From Cavenderia fasciculata (Eukaryota > Evosea > Eumycetozoa > Acytosteliales > Cavenderiaceae), in the NCBI RefSeq assembly GCF_000203815.1, contig NW_004457624.1:2108001-2172000 (forward strand): a DNA stretch of 64,000 nucleotides. Direction: 5' to 3'. Positions 12,546 to 23,157 of this stretch are shown here, piece by piece. A program made the position numbers and the translations under genes. How positions within the stretch are numbered: position 1 is the stretch's first letter; each line of letters begins with the position of its first letter. The notes beneath the pieces are model-generated. The model searched no databases and was not told the origin of the DNA. It saw nothing but the letters and a program-made list of their open reading frames with translations.

Positions 12546-13010
12546 ATGTCTTTACTAGAACAATTTTTCAAGAGTAAGATAGATAGATATCTACGCAATG
12601 AATGATCGATCATTCATTCGACATTGACATGACATATATATACTTACTTGTTTCACAATTATTATCATATTTTAGAACAAGTACTTGTATTGACAGCTGA
12701 TGGTAGAAACATTGTAGGAACATTGATAGGCTTGGATCAAACCACAAATATTATATTGGAGAAATGTCATGAGAGAATCTACTCACCCGATGAAGGTGTA
12801 ACAAAGTATAACTTGGGTATTCATCTAATCAAAGGTGATGATGTGTATGTACAGAATATAATAAGCTAAAGAAGATTTGACAAGTATGTTTACTAATAAT
12901 TATGTGTATTAATATATAGTGCTGTAATAGGAGAGATTGATCAAGAGTTGGATGCAAGTTTGGATCTTGATAAAATGAACGCTGCTCCACTTAAATCTGT
13001 AGCGCATTAG
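12546..13010 (+). CDS. lsm8: U6 snRNA-associated Sm-like protein LSm8
   Basis: Three exons, 12546-12573, 12676-12844 and 12920-13010, encode 95 residues, almost the length of human LSm8 (96). The Sm1 motif reads VLVLTADGRNIVGTLIGLDQ and is followed by TNIILEKCHERIYSP; Sm2 reads LGIHLIKGDDVAVIGEID, and the tail ends in APLKSVAH, matching the LSm8-specific ending of the human protein. LSm8 defines the nuclear LSm2-8 ring that binds the 3' oligo-U end of U6 snRNA. The first coding exon is only 28 nt, and the second intron splits the KGDDV/AVIGE junction. It is divergent from the beta-mannosidase gene. Confidence 0.95.
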
Positions 13011-13354
13011 ATAAGAAAGGAGATTAGATACAATACTTTTCTTCTTCTTCTTCTTCTTATTTTTCATTTATTATTTAAACATCAACAACAAATCATCATT
13101 ATTACAACACCAATGTCAATCAGGCAGGCAACCGGATCGGATCCACACCCGTTGATATAAACACAAACACTCTAACCATCCATTTGATTGGATTGAAAGG
13201 AAGGAAGGCAGAAAGCGAATGAATACATTACATTACAGTACATAAACAAAGGACAAACCCATCATCACCAAAAAAGAGAGCGACACAACGAACGAACATA
13301 TTATTTATTTTATAAAACATGCGACACAACGAATAAAGGTAATCCAACATACAA
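13011..13354. other. Intergenic region after lsm8
   Basis: About 340 bases between lsm8 and the end of the broken Cys-rich gene. It has a CTT run near 13040 and a 13-bp direct repeat, GCGACACAACGAA, at 13280-13292 and 13321-13333. No gene is recognised. Confidence 0.4.
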
Positions 13355-14385
13355 CTAATCAATCATCATAATCAAATCAAACCAATCAATAATATTATAA
13401 TAGTAGTTGTGGTGGTAATGACAATTGACAAGTTTGATATTGAAAAGAAAGCTGCAGCATCGTTGGATCCCCCCAAACAAACAGTATTGATATGGAACAA
13501 TGGATGTTACGTTGGTCTGTAAATTTAAGAGAGGGTTTAAATAACAGTCATTATTGGAACATAGGATATGACCGCAGTGACGGTAAAGACAGCTATCAAG
13601 AGTTTCAACAAATGTACTTTGTTTGCATTGATTTTGTTGGGCACATTCTATTACTTGCGTCATCGTTTCTTGACAATTATCAGTTAATGATACAATTGGT
13701 TTACATTGTCCAAAAAAAGTTAGAGTTGTATTGGTACCGGTAGTACCATTACCATTGATAGTTTTCACAATCACTGTCAATCATACAAGGTCTGTTTCGT
13801 GGAGGTGGGTGTTGACAAGATCCATGCAGACATACTAATGGGATGTTGCAGTCGATTGCTGGTAAATAACCATCCAATGAATAATAGGATGGACGACAAC
13901 TCTGACCCTCAGTCTTGGAGAACACAGCCACACAAAAAGAGACTTGTAACACAACAGGGTTGGGAGGTGAAATTGGGCTACAAACAGTTCCCAATTGACA
14001 CATTATACCGTGTGTGCATACTGATCCTTCTGGTTGTTTGTCATAGCAACGTCCATCCATACAATATTCTTGAAATGCACATTCACTTTGTGATTGGCAC
14101 ATTGTATTATTTGGAAGTTTACAAATTGAATTTGAACATTCTAATTGACCATGACATTGCATATCCGATTGACAAGTATCACCAGACACTAAACTATTAA
14201 AAGGATTACATGTACTTTTTGATCCATCAATCAATGAATAACAAATCATTCCATCTCCACAAGTTGTTGATTCATTCCCGTTACTACTATTACATGATTC
14301 CCCAAATGAAATGTATTCAACACAAATATATTTGTTTTCATCACAATAACTACCTTGTTCGCATATATTATTAGTAATATTATCC
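13355..14385 (-). pseudogene. Cys-rich secreted-type protein gene, frameshifted and 5'-truncated
   Basis: On the minus strand an exon begins after an AG at 14387-14386 and reads DNITNNICEQGSYC through a series of C-x(4-6)-C units (GDTCQSDMQCHGQLEC, CQSQSECAFQEYC, RPCMIDSDCENYQW) to a stop at 13749. Just before that stop a second frame, open from about 13783 to 13355, continues Cys-rich sequence (FFGQCKP, IECAQQNQC, YRHCGHILC). A one-base change in the gaaaac stretch near 13760 would join them, giving more than 330 residues. I found no upstream exon with a signal peptide in the 90 bases before the xylulokinase ATG. It is either decayed and 5'-truncated, or carries one sequencing indel. The second copy near 62 kb is also broken. 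The function of this family is unknown. Confidence 0.6.
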
Positions 14386-14477
14386 CTAATATTTCAAATG
14401 AATATTAATTAAAAGAAAAAAAAGAAAAAAAAGACTTTATTCTGGTTTCATTTCAAACTTCAATATCATTAATATTT

Positions 14478-16019
14478 ATGTGTGCGATGAAATATTTTAT
14501 AGGTATTGATTTAGGAACATCTGGAATCAAAGTAATCATTAAAGAAGAAGATGATACTATTGCATTTAGTGGTTATCATCCATTAAAGGTTGAAAGATTG
14601 AAACCGTTGTGGTCGGAACAAGTGGTGGGAGATTGGTGGATTGCATTGGACAGCGTGATGAGCAAGATGGCATTACAAGTGGATAGGGAGAAGGTGTTGA
14701 ACAATGTCAGAGGTATTGGTTTAACAGGTCAGATGCACTCTGCTGTATTGTTGGATGACAAACATCAAGTATTGCGTAACTGCATCTTGTGGAATGATCA
14801 GCGTAGCAGTGCAGAGTGTAAAGAGTTGGCATCAAAAGTAGAGAATTGTCAAGACACGATCACTGGTAACATCATAATGAGTGGATTCACTGCACCAAAG
14901 ATACTGTGGCTAAAGAAACATGAACCAGACGTATTCAACAAGATCGATAAAGTGGTACTACCCAAAGACTATGTACGGTTCTTATTAAGTGGTCAATTTG
15001 CAACTGATATGTCTGATGCTAGTGGAACGATGTGGTTGGATGTAAAAAAGAGACAATGGAGCGTTGAAATGATCAATGCATGTGGTTTGACGATTAATCA
15101 TATGCCTCAACTCTACGAAAGCACAGATATCACTGGTACACTACACGATCACCTGGCCGAGAGATGGGGACTGCCTACAAAGACACCCATCGGGGCTGGA
15201 GCAGGTGACAATGCAGCCGGTGCTATTGGATGTGGGATCAACACGTTAAACAATAGAGCAATGGTATCACTTGGGACGAGTGGTGTGTCGTTCCTCCCAA
15301 CCGACCGATTCACAAGTAACACTTCCAATGCATTGCATAGTTTTTGTCATGCGCTTCCCCAATCATGGCATTTAATGTCGGTCATATTAAACTGTACATC
15401 TTGTATTGACTGGGTATCTGAATTGACAGGATTTACAAATTATTTAGATATGATACAAACTTTGAACAAAGAGAATCAAGAAGTGGATAAAGAGGATAAA
15501 GTTCTTAAAGATCCAATATGGTTCTTGCCCTATTTAAATGGAGAAAGAACACCACACAACAATGCCAATTTAAAAGGTAGCTTTTATGGACTGACAAATA
15601 ATCATAGTCGATTAGATTTATGTAGATCGGTATTTGAAGGTGTATCATTTGCATTGGCTGATGGTTTGGATGTACTCTTAGAAGATTCACCTATAGATAC
15701 TGTCATTGCTATTGGAGGTGGAACCAACAATGATTATTGGTGTCAAATGTTGGCCGATATAACCAACCTTACATTAGAGGTACCAGGTTCATCCGATTTA
15801 GGTCCATCCTTTGGTGCAGCTAGATTAATACAAATTGCAACTTGTATTCAAAGTGCAACAACAAAAAGCAAGGAAGACATTTACAAAGATATCATTAGAT
15901 TACCTACATCCATAACCAAAATATTTAAACCAAACTCAATCAAACATCAACAATTTAAAGAGAAAAGAATCATATTTAAACAATTATATCAATTATTATT
16001 ACCATTATCTTCAAAATAG
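14478..16019 (+). CDS. xylB: Xylulokinase, bacterial XylB type
   Basis: One uninterrupted exon of 513 residues. The FGGY kinase N-lobe starts YFIGIDLGTSGIKVI (phosphate loop). It is followed by GIGLTGQMHSAVLLD, ILWNDQRSSAEC, GNIIMSGFTAPKILW and LPKDYVRFLLSGQ. The C-lobe has GAGAGDNAAGAIGCG, SLGTSGVSFL and AIGGGTNNDYWCQMLADI. The enzyme phosphorylates D-xylulose to xylulose 5-phosphate for the pentose phosphate pathway. These motifs follow proteobacterial XylB more closely than the longer animal XYLB as I recall them, and the gene has no intron, so transfer from bacteria is plausible but untested. Met4 (14487) lies closer to the conserved start and could be used instead of 14478. No xylose isomerase gene is nearby. 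Confidence 0.92.
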   Translation: MCAMKYFIGIDLGTSGIKVIIKEEDDTIAFSGYHPLKVERLKPLWSEQVVGDWWIALDSVMSKMALQVDREKVLNNVRGIGLTGQMHSAVLLDDKHQVLRNCILWNDQRSSAECKELASKVENCQDTITGNIIMSGFTAPKILWLKKHEPDVFNKIDKVVLPKDYVRFLLSGQFATDMSDASGTMWLDVKKRQWSVEMINACGLTINHMPQLYESTDITGTLHDHLAERWGLPTKTPIGAGAGDNAAGAIGCGINTLNNRAMVSLGTSGVSFLPTDRFTSNTSNALHSFCHALPQSWHLMSVILNCTSCIDWVSELTGFTNYLDMIQTLNKENQEVDKEDKVLKDPIWFLPYLNGERTPHNNANLKGSFYGLTNNHSRLDLCRSVFEGVSFALADGLDVLLEDSPIDTVIAIGGGTNNDYWCQMLADITNLTLEVPGSSDLGPSFGAARLIQIATCIQSATTKSKEDIYKDIIRLPTSITKIFKPNSIKHQQFKEKRIIFKQLYQLLLPLSSK

Positions 16020-16146
16020 AAATAAATAAAAATATTCAAAAATGTAAATTAATTTAACAAAGATCTTCATCACACCTTTGAAAAATGAATTCATTCTTTA
16101 TTAAATTTGTGATAATGTAAATGAAGATATAATACAAACATATATA

Positions 16147-17585
16147 ATGTCAGATACAGAGAATAGTGTTAGTACAAGTACAGGTACAAGAACAAGTACA
16201 GACACCAATAATGTACCTCCTGTGACAGGAAGAGGAAGAGGAAGACCAAGAGGTAGTGGGAGAGCGAGGGGAAGGGCAAGAGGTAGAGGTACAGGTAGAG
16301 GAAGAGGAAGACCAAGAGCAACTAGAAAGATGTCAGATGATGAAGACTCTGATATTTCTGAAGAGGACAAGTATTCATCTCACCAAGACAATAATGATGA
16401 TGAGAGTGAATCATCAAACTCCTCCTCATCAGCTGACAACGATGATGACGACGATACCACCAAGTCTGGCAGCGACACTGACGATGAAATATCTGGGTTA
16501 GCGTCAACATCAGATGATGATGAAGTAGATCTATCAGATGACGACGACGATGATGACGATGACGACATTACCGATGAAATAGATGATAGCAGTTCAACAC
16601 TATCGTCGACCACTACAACAACAACAACACCACCTCTGATCATCAGAGGTGATGGTGGCAAAGGATCAGAACAAGTAGACTCGACAACTGGTAGTAGTGG
16701 TGATGGTAGTAGTACGGGAGACCAATCAAATCAAAGTGGTCCACGTACAAGAAGAATGCGATTGTTTAGATGTGCATCTACTAAAAAGGTGTGTTCTAAA
16801 AGACCGATTGATGGATACATGTATTGTGGCAAACACATTCTCGAAGACACAAATGCACCCTATTCTCAATGTGACTTTATCTCCAAGTCACACAAGAGAT
16901 GTATTGCTGCCATTCTCTCGAGTGAACCATCGCCACGATACTGTCGTCCACATCATCAAATTGTCGACTTGATGAATCAAAAGAAACGAACCATACAAGA
17001 TTCTTCCAAAGCTACCAATCCTCATATCAAACGTATTAAAACAACTCTTGCTAAACATGGTATAATGAGAGGTTCATATTATGATTTATGGAAAAAACAA
17101 CAACAAAAGAAACCAAATCAAAATATATCACAAGATCATCAAACCAACATTGAACAACAAATGACAATAGAACAATCAATGAAACAAGAAAATGATCAAC
17201 AACAAGATTTATTGGCGATGACGACAACGACAACAACAAATCAACCACCAACAATAGATCAACCTACAACAATATCTACAATAGATCATCTTGGATTGGT
17301 TGATGATCAAGAAATAGTAGATGGATATTATCAATTAATGGATGGGGATAGAGAAGGATTATTCTATCCATCTTCCAATCTAATAAGTGATACTATAAAT
17401 AATCAAGAGATTTATGATAGTTTTAATGAAGAATATTATCTATCATCAATCTCTACATTGGCAGAAGAAGAATGGATTCAACGTAGAAGACTGTATATAT
17501 CAAAACTAATCCTCCTCTACAAAAAACAAAGTATTAGATTTAAAGAAAGAATGAGAATGTTAAGAAGACATTATATTCTATCAAC

Positions 17586-17616
<31 letters not shown>

Positions 17617-18099
17617 CAATCAATGGAAATTGATAATAATAATAATGTAAATAACAACTCAAATAATCATTGTTTCCATAAAGAATGTATAATACCTCAT
17701 TTACCATTATCAAAGTTTTGTTATGCTCGTAAGTAATAATAATAATACTACAATCACCAAAGACAAAAACTTGACAAGTTAATATTAATATCTTGAATAT
17801 TTATTAAATTTAAATTAGATATATTAGAAGATAGTAATCAAAAATTATTTGTTGGATGTAATTATAGAATTGGAGGAGGACGTGATAAATGTAATTATCC
17901 AATTTTAAAATCACAAATACCAAGTTTATGTACCAATCACTTGGATATTATCAAACAACCCGATAGTATCTATGTTACAACAGGAAAGAAAAAACGATTA
18001 AAAGAGTATCTCACCAAACAACACCCAATCTTAATTGAACAATTTCATCAGAAATCAAAACTCCAACAACAACAGCAGACTATTGACCAAAGTCAGTGA
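16147..18099 (+). CDS. KANSL2/INO80D-like chromatin protein with two C3Hc3H zinc motifs and AT-hooks
   Basis: Exons 16147-17728 and 17819-18099 give 620 residues. Residues about 28-58 are Gly/Arg-rich with two AT-hook cores, GRGRPRGSG and GRGRPRATRK, followed by a long Ser/Asp acidic region. Near residues 200-265 there is a zf-C3Hc3H pattern: LFRCASTKKVCSKRPIDG, YCGKHI, then CDFISKSHKRC and YCRPHH. A second copy straddles the intron: HCFHKECIIP, FCYAH, then VGCNYRIGG, DKCNYPI and LCTNHL. This pair is found in KANSL2 (NSL histone acetyltransferase complex) and INO80D (INO80 remodeller). A nuclear chromatin role follows from the family. Which complex it joins is not decided by the sequence. Confidence 0.75.
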
Positions 18100-18365
18100 A
18101 TAAAAGAATTTTCCTCAGTCAGTCTCATGAGACACCCATTCATCGAAATTATTTTTTCAACGATCTCTTTTCAATCGAAAAATGGAATGGCTCAAGAAAA
18201 ATATCCCAACTCGACACATTTTAATTAAATTTAAAAAAAAAATAAGGGATCAACCCTTTACAAAACCAAACCTCTTGATTCATTCTTTCATCGTCATTCA
18301 ACTCATCTAAATCTTAACTTTCTTACACATATATATATACATATACAAATACTTTATATAACATA

Positions 18366-21172
18366 ATGAGTTTTGTAAAGAATTTATTTTCAAAGCCAAA
18401 ACCAACTTCATCATCAACATCAGATGTCATCAAAGGATACAAGATTGATGTACCTGTACAGGAGAGAATTGTAGATCCATCTTATTCATATTACTATAGT
18501 AGATTGGATAAGACATCACCACAAATAGTTGGACTCATCAGCAAGAATGATAGAAACAGTACACAATTTGAATTAAAAGACTTTCACATCAAGACCGAGA
18601 TGACTGATGTCTCGTCGATTACTGTATTCACTCAACGCTACTTCAATGGGTATCCATCACCTGTTGAAGCCAAGTACCAGATTCCATTGGCTCCTTATTC
18701 GGCTGTATCCGACTTTGTCGTGCAATACGACGACAAGGTGCTCAGAGGTACTGTCAAGGGCAAGCAAGATGCCGCCAACGATTTCAGTGATGCCATTGCT
18801 AGTGGTGGCCAAGCATTCCTAGGTGAGAAAAACGACAAGGGATACTTTAACTTGTCGATTGGTAACTTGCCACCCGGCAAAGAGGTGACTATTGCCATCA
18901 CCATCGTCTCTGAAGTTGGACTCCATTTACAAGACCTCCACTACTGTCTTCATCGTTATATGTTCCCAAAGAACTCTCTCAGTCTCAAGTTGGACATGGA
19001 GGTAGATTTGTCAACCGACATTACAGACATTCAAATCGACCACTACCAATTCAAAAAGGAGATCAATCAAAACCGTGCCACTATCTCACTCGAACACAAC
19101 GGTGTCGTCAATAAGAACCTTATTGTAGTCGTCAAACCAAAGACAGAAGAGAAACCAGGTTACTTTTTAGAGTACAACAAAGAGGACAAGACCGCCGCCT
19201 TGGCACTCAACTTTTACCCACGCTTCCAAATCTCGCCAGACGAAGTCGATCAAAAGAGTGAGTTTGTGTTCCTCCTCGATTGCTCTGGCAGTATGAGTGG
19301 AGGTGCCATCACCAAAGCCAAACGTGCACTTGAAATCTTGATGCGTTCACTCACTGAAAACAGCAAGTTTAACATTGTACTCTTTGGCAGTAACTTTAAA
19401 TCACTCTTTCCCGAATCGATGCCATACGATGATGCCAACCTCGAAATTGCCTCTACCTATATTCAAAAGATTCAAGCTGATCTTGGAGGTACCGAACTCT
19501 TACCACCAATTAAAAGTATTCTCTCCAAACCATATGATCCACAATATCCAAGACAAGTTTTTATTTGTATGTAAAAGAATAGAAAGAAAAAAAAAGAAAT
19601 AGATAACATTTATTTATTAATTTAATTGATTTAATTTATTTTTTAGTGACTGATGGAGAAGTATCAGAAAGAGATCAATTAATTGATTTTGTTGGAAAGG
19701 AAGCAAATACTACACGTATTTTTACTTTGGGTATTGGTAGTGGAGTTGATAGAGAATTGGTTATTGGTTTGTCAAAGTCATGCAAAGGTTATTATGAATT
19801 CATCGAAGAGAATAGTATGATGGAAACTCAGGTCGTTAAATTAATGTCGATTGCTATGGAACCAACCATTTCAAACATTCGCGTTGATTGGGATGGTCTT
19901 CAAGCCACTCAAGCACCTTCGATTGTCAGACCAATCTTTAACAATGAACGTATGATTATCTACTCATTGATTGATAATTTGGTTGAAGGCGAGACCCCTC
20001 AAAAGACGATAAAGTTGACTTGTGATGGTCCAACTGGCCAAGAATTGGTCTATGAAGTGGTTGTTGATTTTAGCAAGAGTGGATCAAACAAGCAACTTCA
20101 CACTTTGACCGCCTATGAAATGATCAAGGATATGGAAGAAAAGGAAAGAAAGAATCTTGGAAAATTCAAAGACGAAATCACAAAGTTGGGTGTCAAGTAT
20201 CGTTTGGTATCCAAACACACTTCATTTGTTGTCGTTGCCGAGTCTGATCAACCAACCCTCGAAACTATGAAACAAGTCAATGTCATTGAACCAGAGGTCA
20301 CCGCCACCACCTCTGCCGTCCGTCCAGGTTCCATCAACCTTCTCTCTGCCATTTCATCTGGTGCCAAACTCTCTTCAAGACAATCCTATTCCTATTCATC
20401 CGCTTCGTCAGGCTCTGAAGATGAATGTGATTTTGAAGATGGAGAAGATGATGATGACCACCTCATGTCCTGTGACACCCAAATCTTATTTGAAGCAGAG
20501 GAGGACTGTAAAGTACTACAATCTCAATTGATGGATTTGGATTGTCTTAGTGACACTGCCATGGAAATTCAATGTGAAGCTGAACCTGAACTCAGACGTG
20601 CTTCTTCCTCCTATAAAAAGGGTGGTTCCATGCTCCCATCATTTTCATTCTTTAGTGGAAGTTCATCACCTAAAGAATCCAAGGAAAAGGAAAAGGATAA
20701 GGATCTCAAGAAAAAGAAGTTGTCATCTTCACCACCAAGATCTAGAAAGATGGCTGATACTAGTAGTTCCTCCCCTACCTCTACCTCTACCTCTAGCAAC
20801 ACTGTCTTTTACAAATCATCACCAGCACCAGCTCCAGCAGCTCCAACCCCTACTCCAGTCTCTGCTCCCAAGCCATCATCAACTGGTGACTTGTTGATCG
20901 ATCTCATCAGAACCCAAAGAGCCAATGGTAGTTGGGTGCAAGGTAGTGTTACCCTCACCATTCCAACCGTTCCAGATGTTCTCAAATCCGTTCCAATCGA
21001 AGTTTGGGTTACCCTTGTTGTTATTACAACCATTACCAAAAAGTTTGCAGATAAGAAATCTCAATGGGAATTGGTTGTTCAAAAAGCCAGCAAATGGGTC
21101 AAACAACAACTTGCCCGCGCATCAAATATTACTCAAGATTTTGATTCCCTATGTCTTTTAGTTAATGTTTAA
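18366..21172 (+). CDS. VIT and von Willebrand factor A domain protein
   Basis: Exons 18366-19566 and 19647-21172 give 908 residues. A VIT domain (about residues 45-175) reads TVFTQRYFNGYPSPVEAKY and FAEAIA-like text (NDFSDAIASGGQAFL), then GNLPPGKEVTI. The vWA domain (about 295-470) has a complete MIDAS: LLDCSGSMSGG, GGTELLPPI and LTDGEV, the last split by the intron. A long Ser/Glu/Pro-rich region follows. The C-terminal 80 residues (RANGSWVQGS, VWVTLVVITTITKKFADKKSQWELV) match the tail domain of VWA5A/PARP4-type proteins. The architecture is that of inter-alpha-trypsin inhibitor heavy-chain and VWA5 proteins. No signal peptide is seen, so it is probably cytosolic; its ligand is unknown. Confidence 0.88.
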
Positions 21173-21387
21173 AAAAACAAACAAATATATTGTAAAATAA
21201 ATAAATAAAAAAAAATATATATATCTTTTTTAAATAATCCATCAATCCAAGACTATAGTATAGTATTACTTATTATTGTTGTTGTTGTTGTTGTTTTGTA
21301 CATATGGAGAGGAGAGGGGAGAAATTTTATTATTATTACTATTATATTATATTGTTGTTGTTGGTTTGTTTGTTTTTGATGTTTGTT

Positions 21388-22083
21388 TTAATGACCAGCA
21401 TTTATACTTGCCAAAAAAGCAGCCCAACCAATATTAACGATATTCATAAATAAAACTCTTTGTTTGTTTGAAATATAACGGAATGATACAATATTACAAA
21501 TTGGCCAGACAGCACAATCTACCAGATAGGTTCTGAGCCAATCGTTTTTAAGTTTTGTATAGATATCCTCTTTTGACTTGCCATCGAGCACACCCATGCC
21601 CATGAAAAAGACGGCATCAAATATAGGCGCACATATGATTTGATCAAGTGCCGCTTTGATGATGACGTGCGAAAAAACCTTTTTAGGGAAAGAGGTATCC
21701 AGAATATGATACCAGAAATGAAAAGTCGGTCCTGTGATTACGAATCCAAAGACTGAAAACTTGAATGCTCGTACATAATCAAATTTCCATTCATCGCTTG
21801 CTTTTTTCCTATTCTCTAGGTGTTGTGAAATAGTATCTGATATGAAATATAATGTTCCTGTTGTTACTGCCTAAATGAATAAATGAATAAATAAATATGT
21901 AAATCATCATATGATCTGACCATGATATCAAGTATGTGTAACCCCTATTCTTCATTGTCCTAATCTTACCTTTGTTAAAATAGGTTTAGTATGTAAAGCA
22001 TCTACATAACCAGAATAAGCTCTTTGACCAAATTTACTAAGTCTTGGGAATAATCGAGTGAAAAGACGATTCGTACTGCTCAT
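21388..22083 (-). CDS. Mpv17/PMP22 family membrane protein
   Basis: Exons 22083-21970 and 21870-21388, in phase 0, give 198 residues, normal for the family. Four hydrophobic segments are visible. The diagnostic text includes YVDALHTKPILTKAVTTG, DYVRAFKFSVFGFVITGP, HFWYHILD, KAALDQIICAPIF and the final WPICNIVSFRYISNKQRV with WAAFLASINAGH. Mpv17 and PMP22 proteins are integral proteins of the inner mitochondrial or peroxisomal membrane; some form channels and loss affects mitochondrial DNA upkeep. The basic N-terminus (NRLFTRLFPRLSKFGQRAYSG) would fit mitochondrial import, which is inference. It converges on the VIT/vWA gene. Confidence 0.88.
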
Positions 22084-23157
22084 GTTAATGATGATGATGA
22101 TGATAGTTGTTGTATATTCTGTTTGTTGCTGTTGTTGTTGTCGTTGTTGTAGTTGATGTATGTATGTATTATTTTCTTCTTATTGTCAATAATATATATA
22201 TATGATATAGCTACTTGTATTAATCAATTTAAATCTAATCTAATATCTAAAAGTACTTTTCTAATGACTAGTTGAATAATGTATTGTTGTTTGATTTGTT
22301 GTTGTGCCAGTTTTATATCTCTTTTCAATATATCATCTCAATCAAGAGGTGATATTTAATAGTAATGTTTGTTTGTTTATAAAAGTTGATCTATATGATG
22401 GAAGTAGTAGTAGTGGTAGTAGTTGTTGTTGTTGTGCGTAGTAGTTGTTATAAGTAAGTTTAAACAAGATAATAATAATAATAATTTATAGAAAGATAGA
22501 AAGAATAATTGAGACTTGATGATGATGATGATGGTTGTTTGTTGACTGATTGATCAGATTAGAGTTAATGCCACCAAAAAAGTACAACTAATCATTACAA
22601 AAAGGATGATGGCGCTTTTGACGAAATTCCCCTTTCGTTTTAAAAATTCATGCGCAATGAAACATGCATATTGTAGAGATGAGAGATAAGGCGATGGACC
22701 CTTGGTCATCAAGTTGTCAGAATTAAGAATATATTATATTAAAAAGAAAATCGTTAGTTTGAATTGTTGCTGGAAATATTGGATGTTATCTTCATAATTA
22801 TTTATTGTTAAAAAAAAATAACATTTATTTATTAAACAATATTGTAAATATTATAATATCTTGGAAAGAATAGAGCATCATTATTCAAAACAAAAACACT
22901 CCAACAGCATCCTTCCATAAAAGGAATAATTCCTGTACAAGATTTCTCAACCATTTCTTTATTTTTTTTTTATAAGCAACGTGGTTGGGTGTCCTCTTCA
23001 AATCTTGTTCACCTTTCATGTAGTTTTCAAGTGATTTCATAGATATGATCTTCTTCTCTGTCTGTGCAAAAGAGAACAAATGTTTTTTTTTCTTGCTTTG
23101 AGGCACATGGTTGGTCAGTCTACATGAATCAATAATCCTCACTCTCTCTACAACAAC
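22084..23157. other. Intergenic region with one copy of a short repeat
   Basis: About 1.07 kb separates two divergent genes. It contains TTG and GAT microsatellites (22120-22150, 22515-22535) and AT-rich DNA. The part from about 22885 to 23150 is less AT-rich and open on the minus strand for 104 codons, overlapping the F-box start; I do not call it a gene. It contains repeat copy A at 22897-22933. No RNA gene is seen. Confidence 0.4.
22897..22933 (-). repeat. Short repeat, copy A (pair flanking an F-box gene)
   Basis: This 37-nt stretch matches 24961-24997 at 34 of 37 positions in the same orientation, with the shared core cttccataaaaggaataa. On the minus strand both copies read (E/D)LFLLWK(D/A)(A/V)VGV in an open frame. 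The origin is unknown. Confidence 0.7.
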
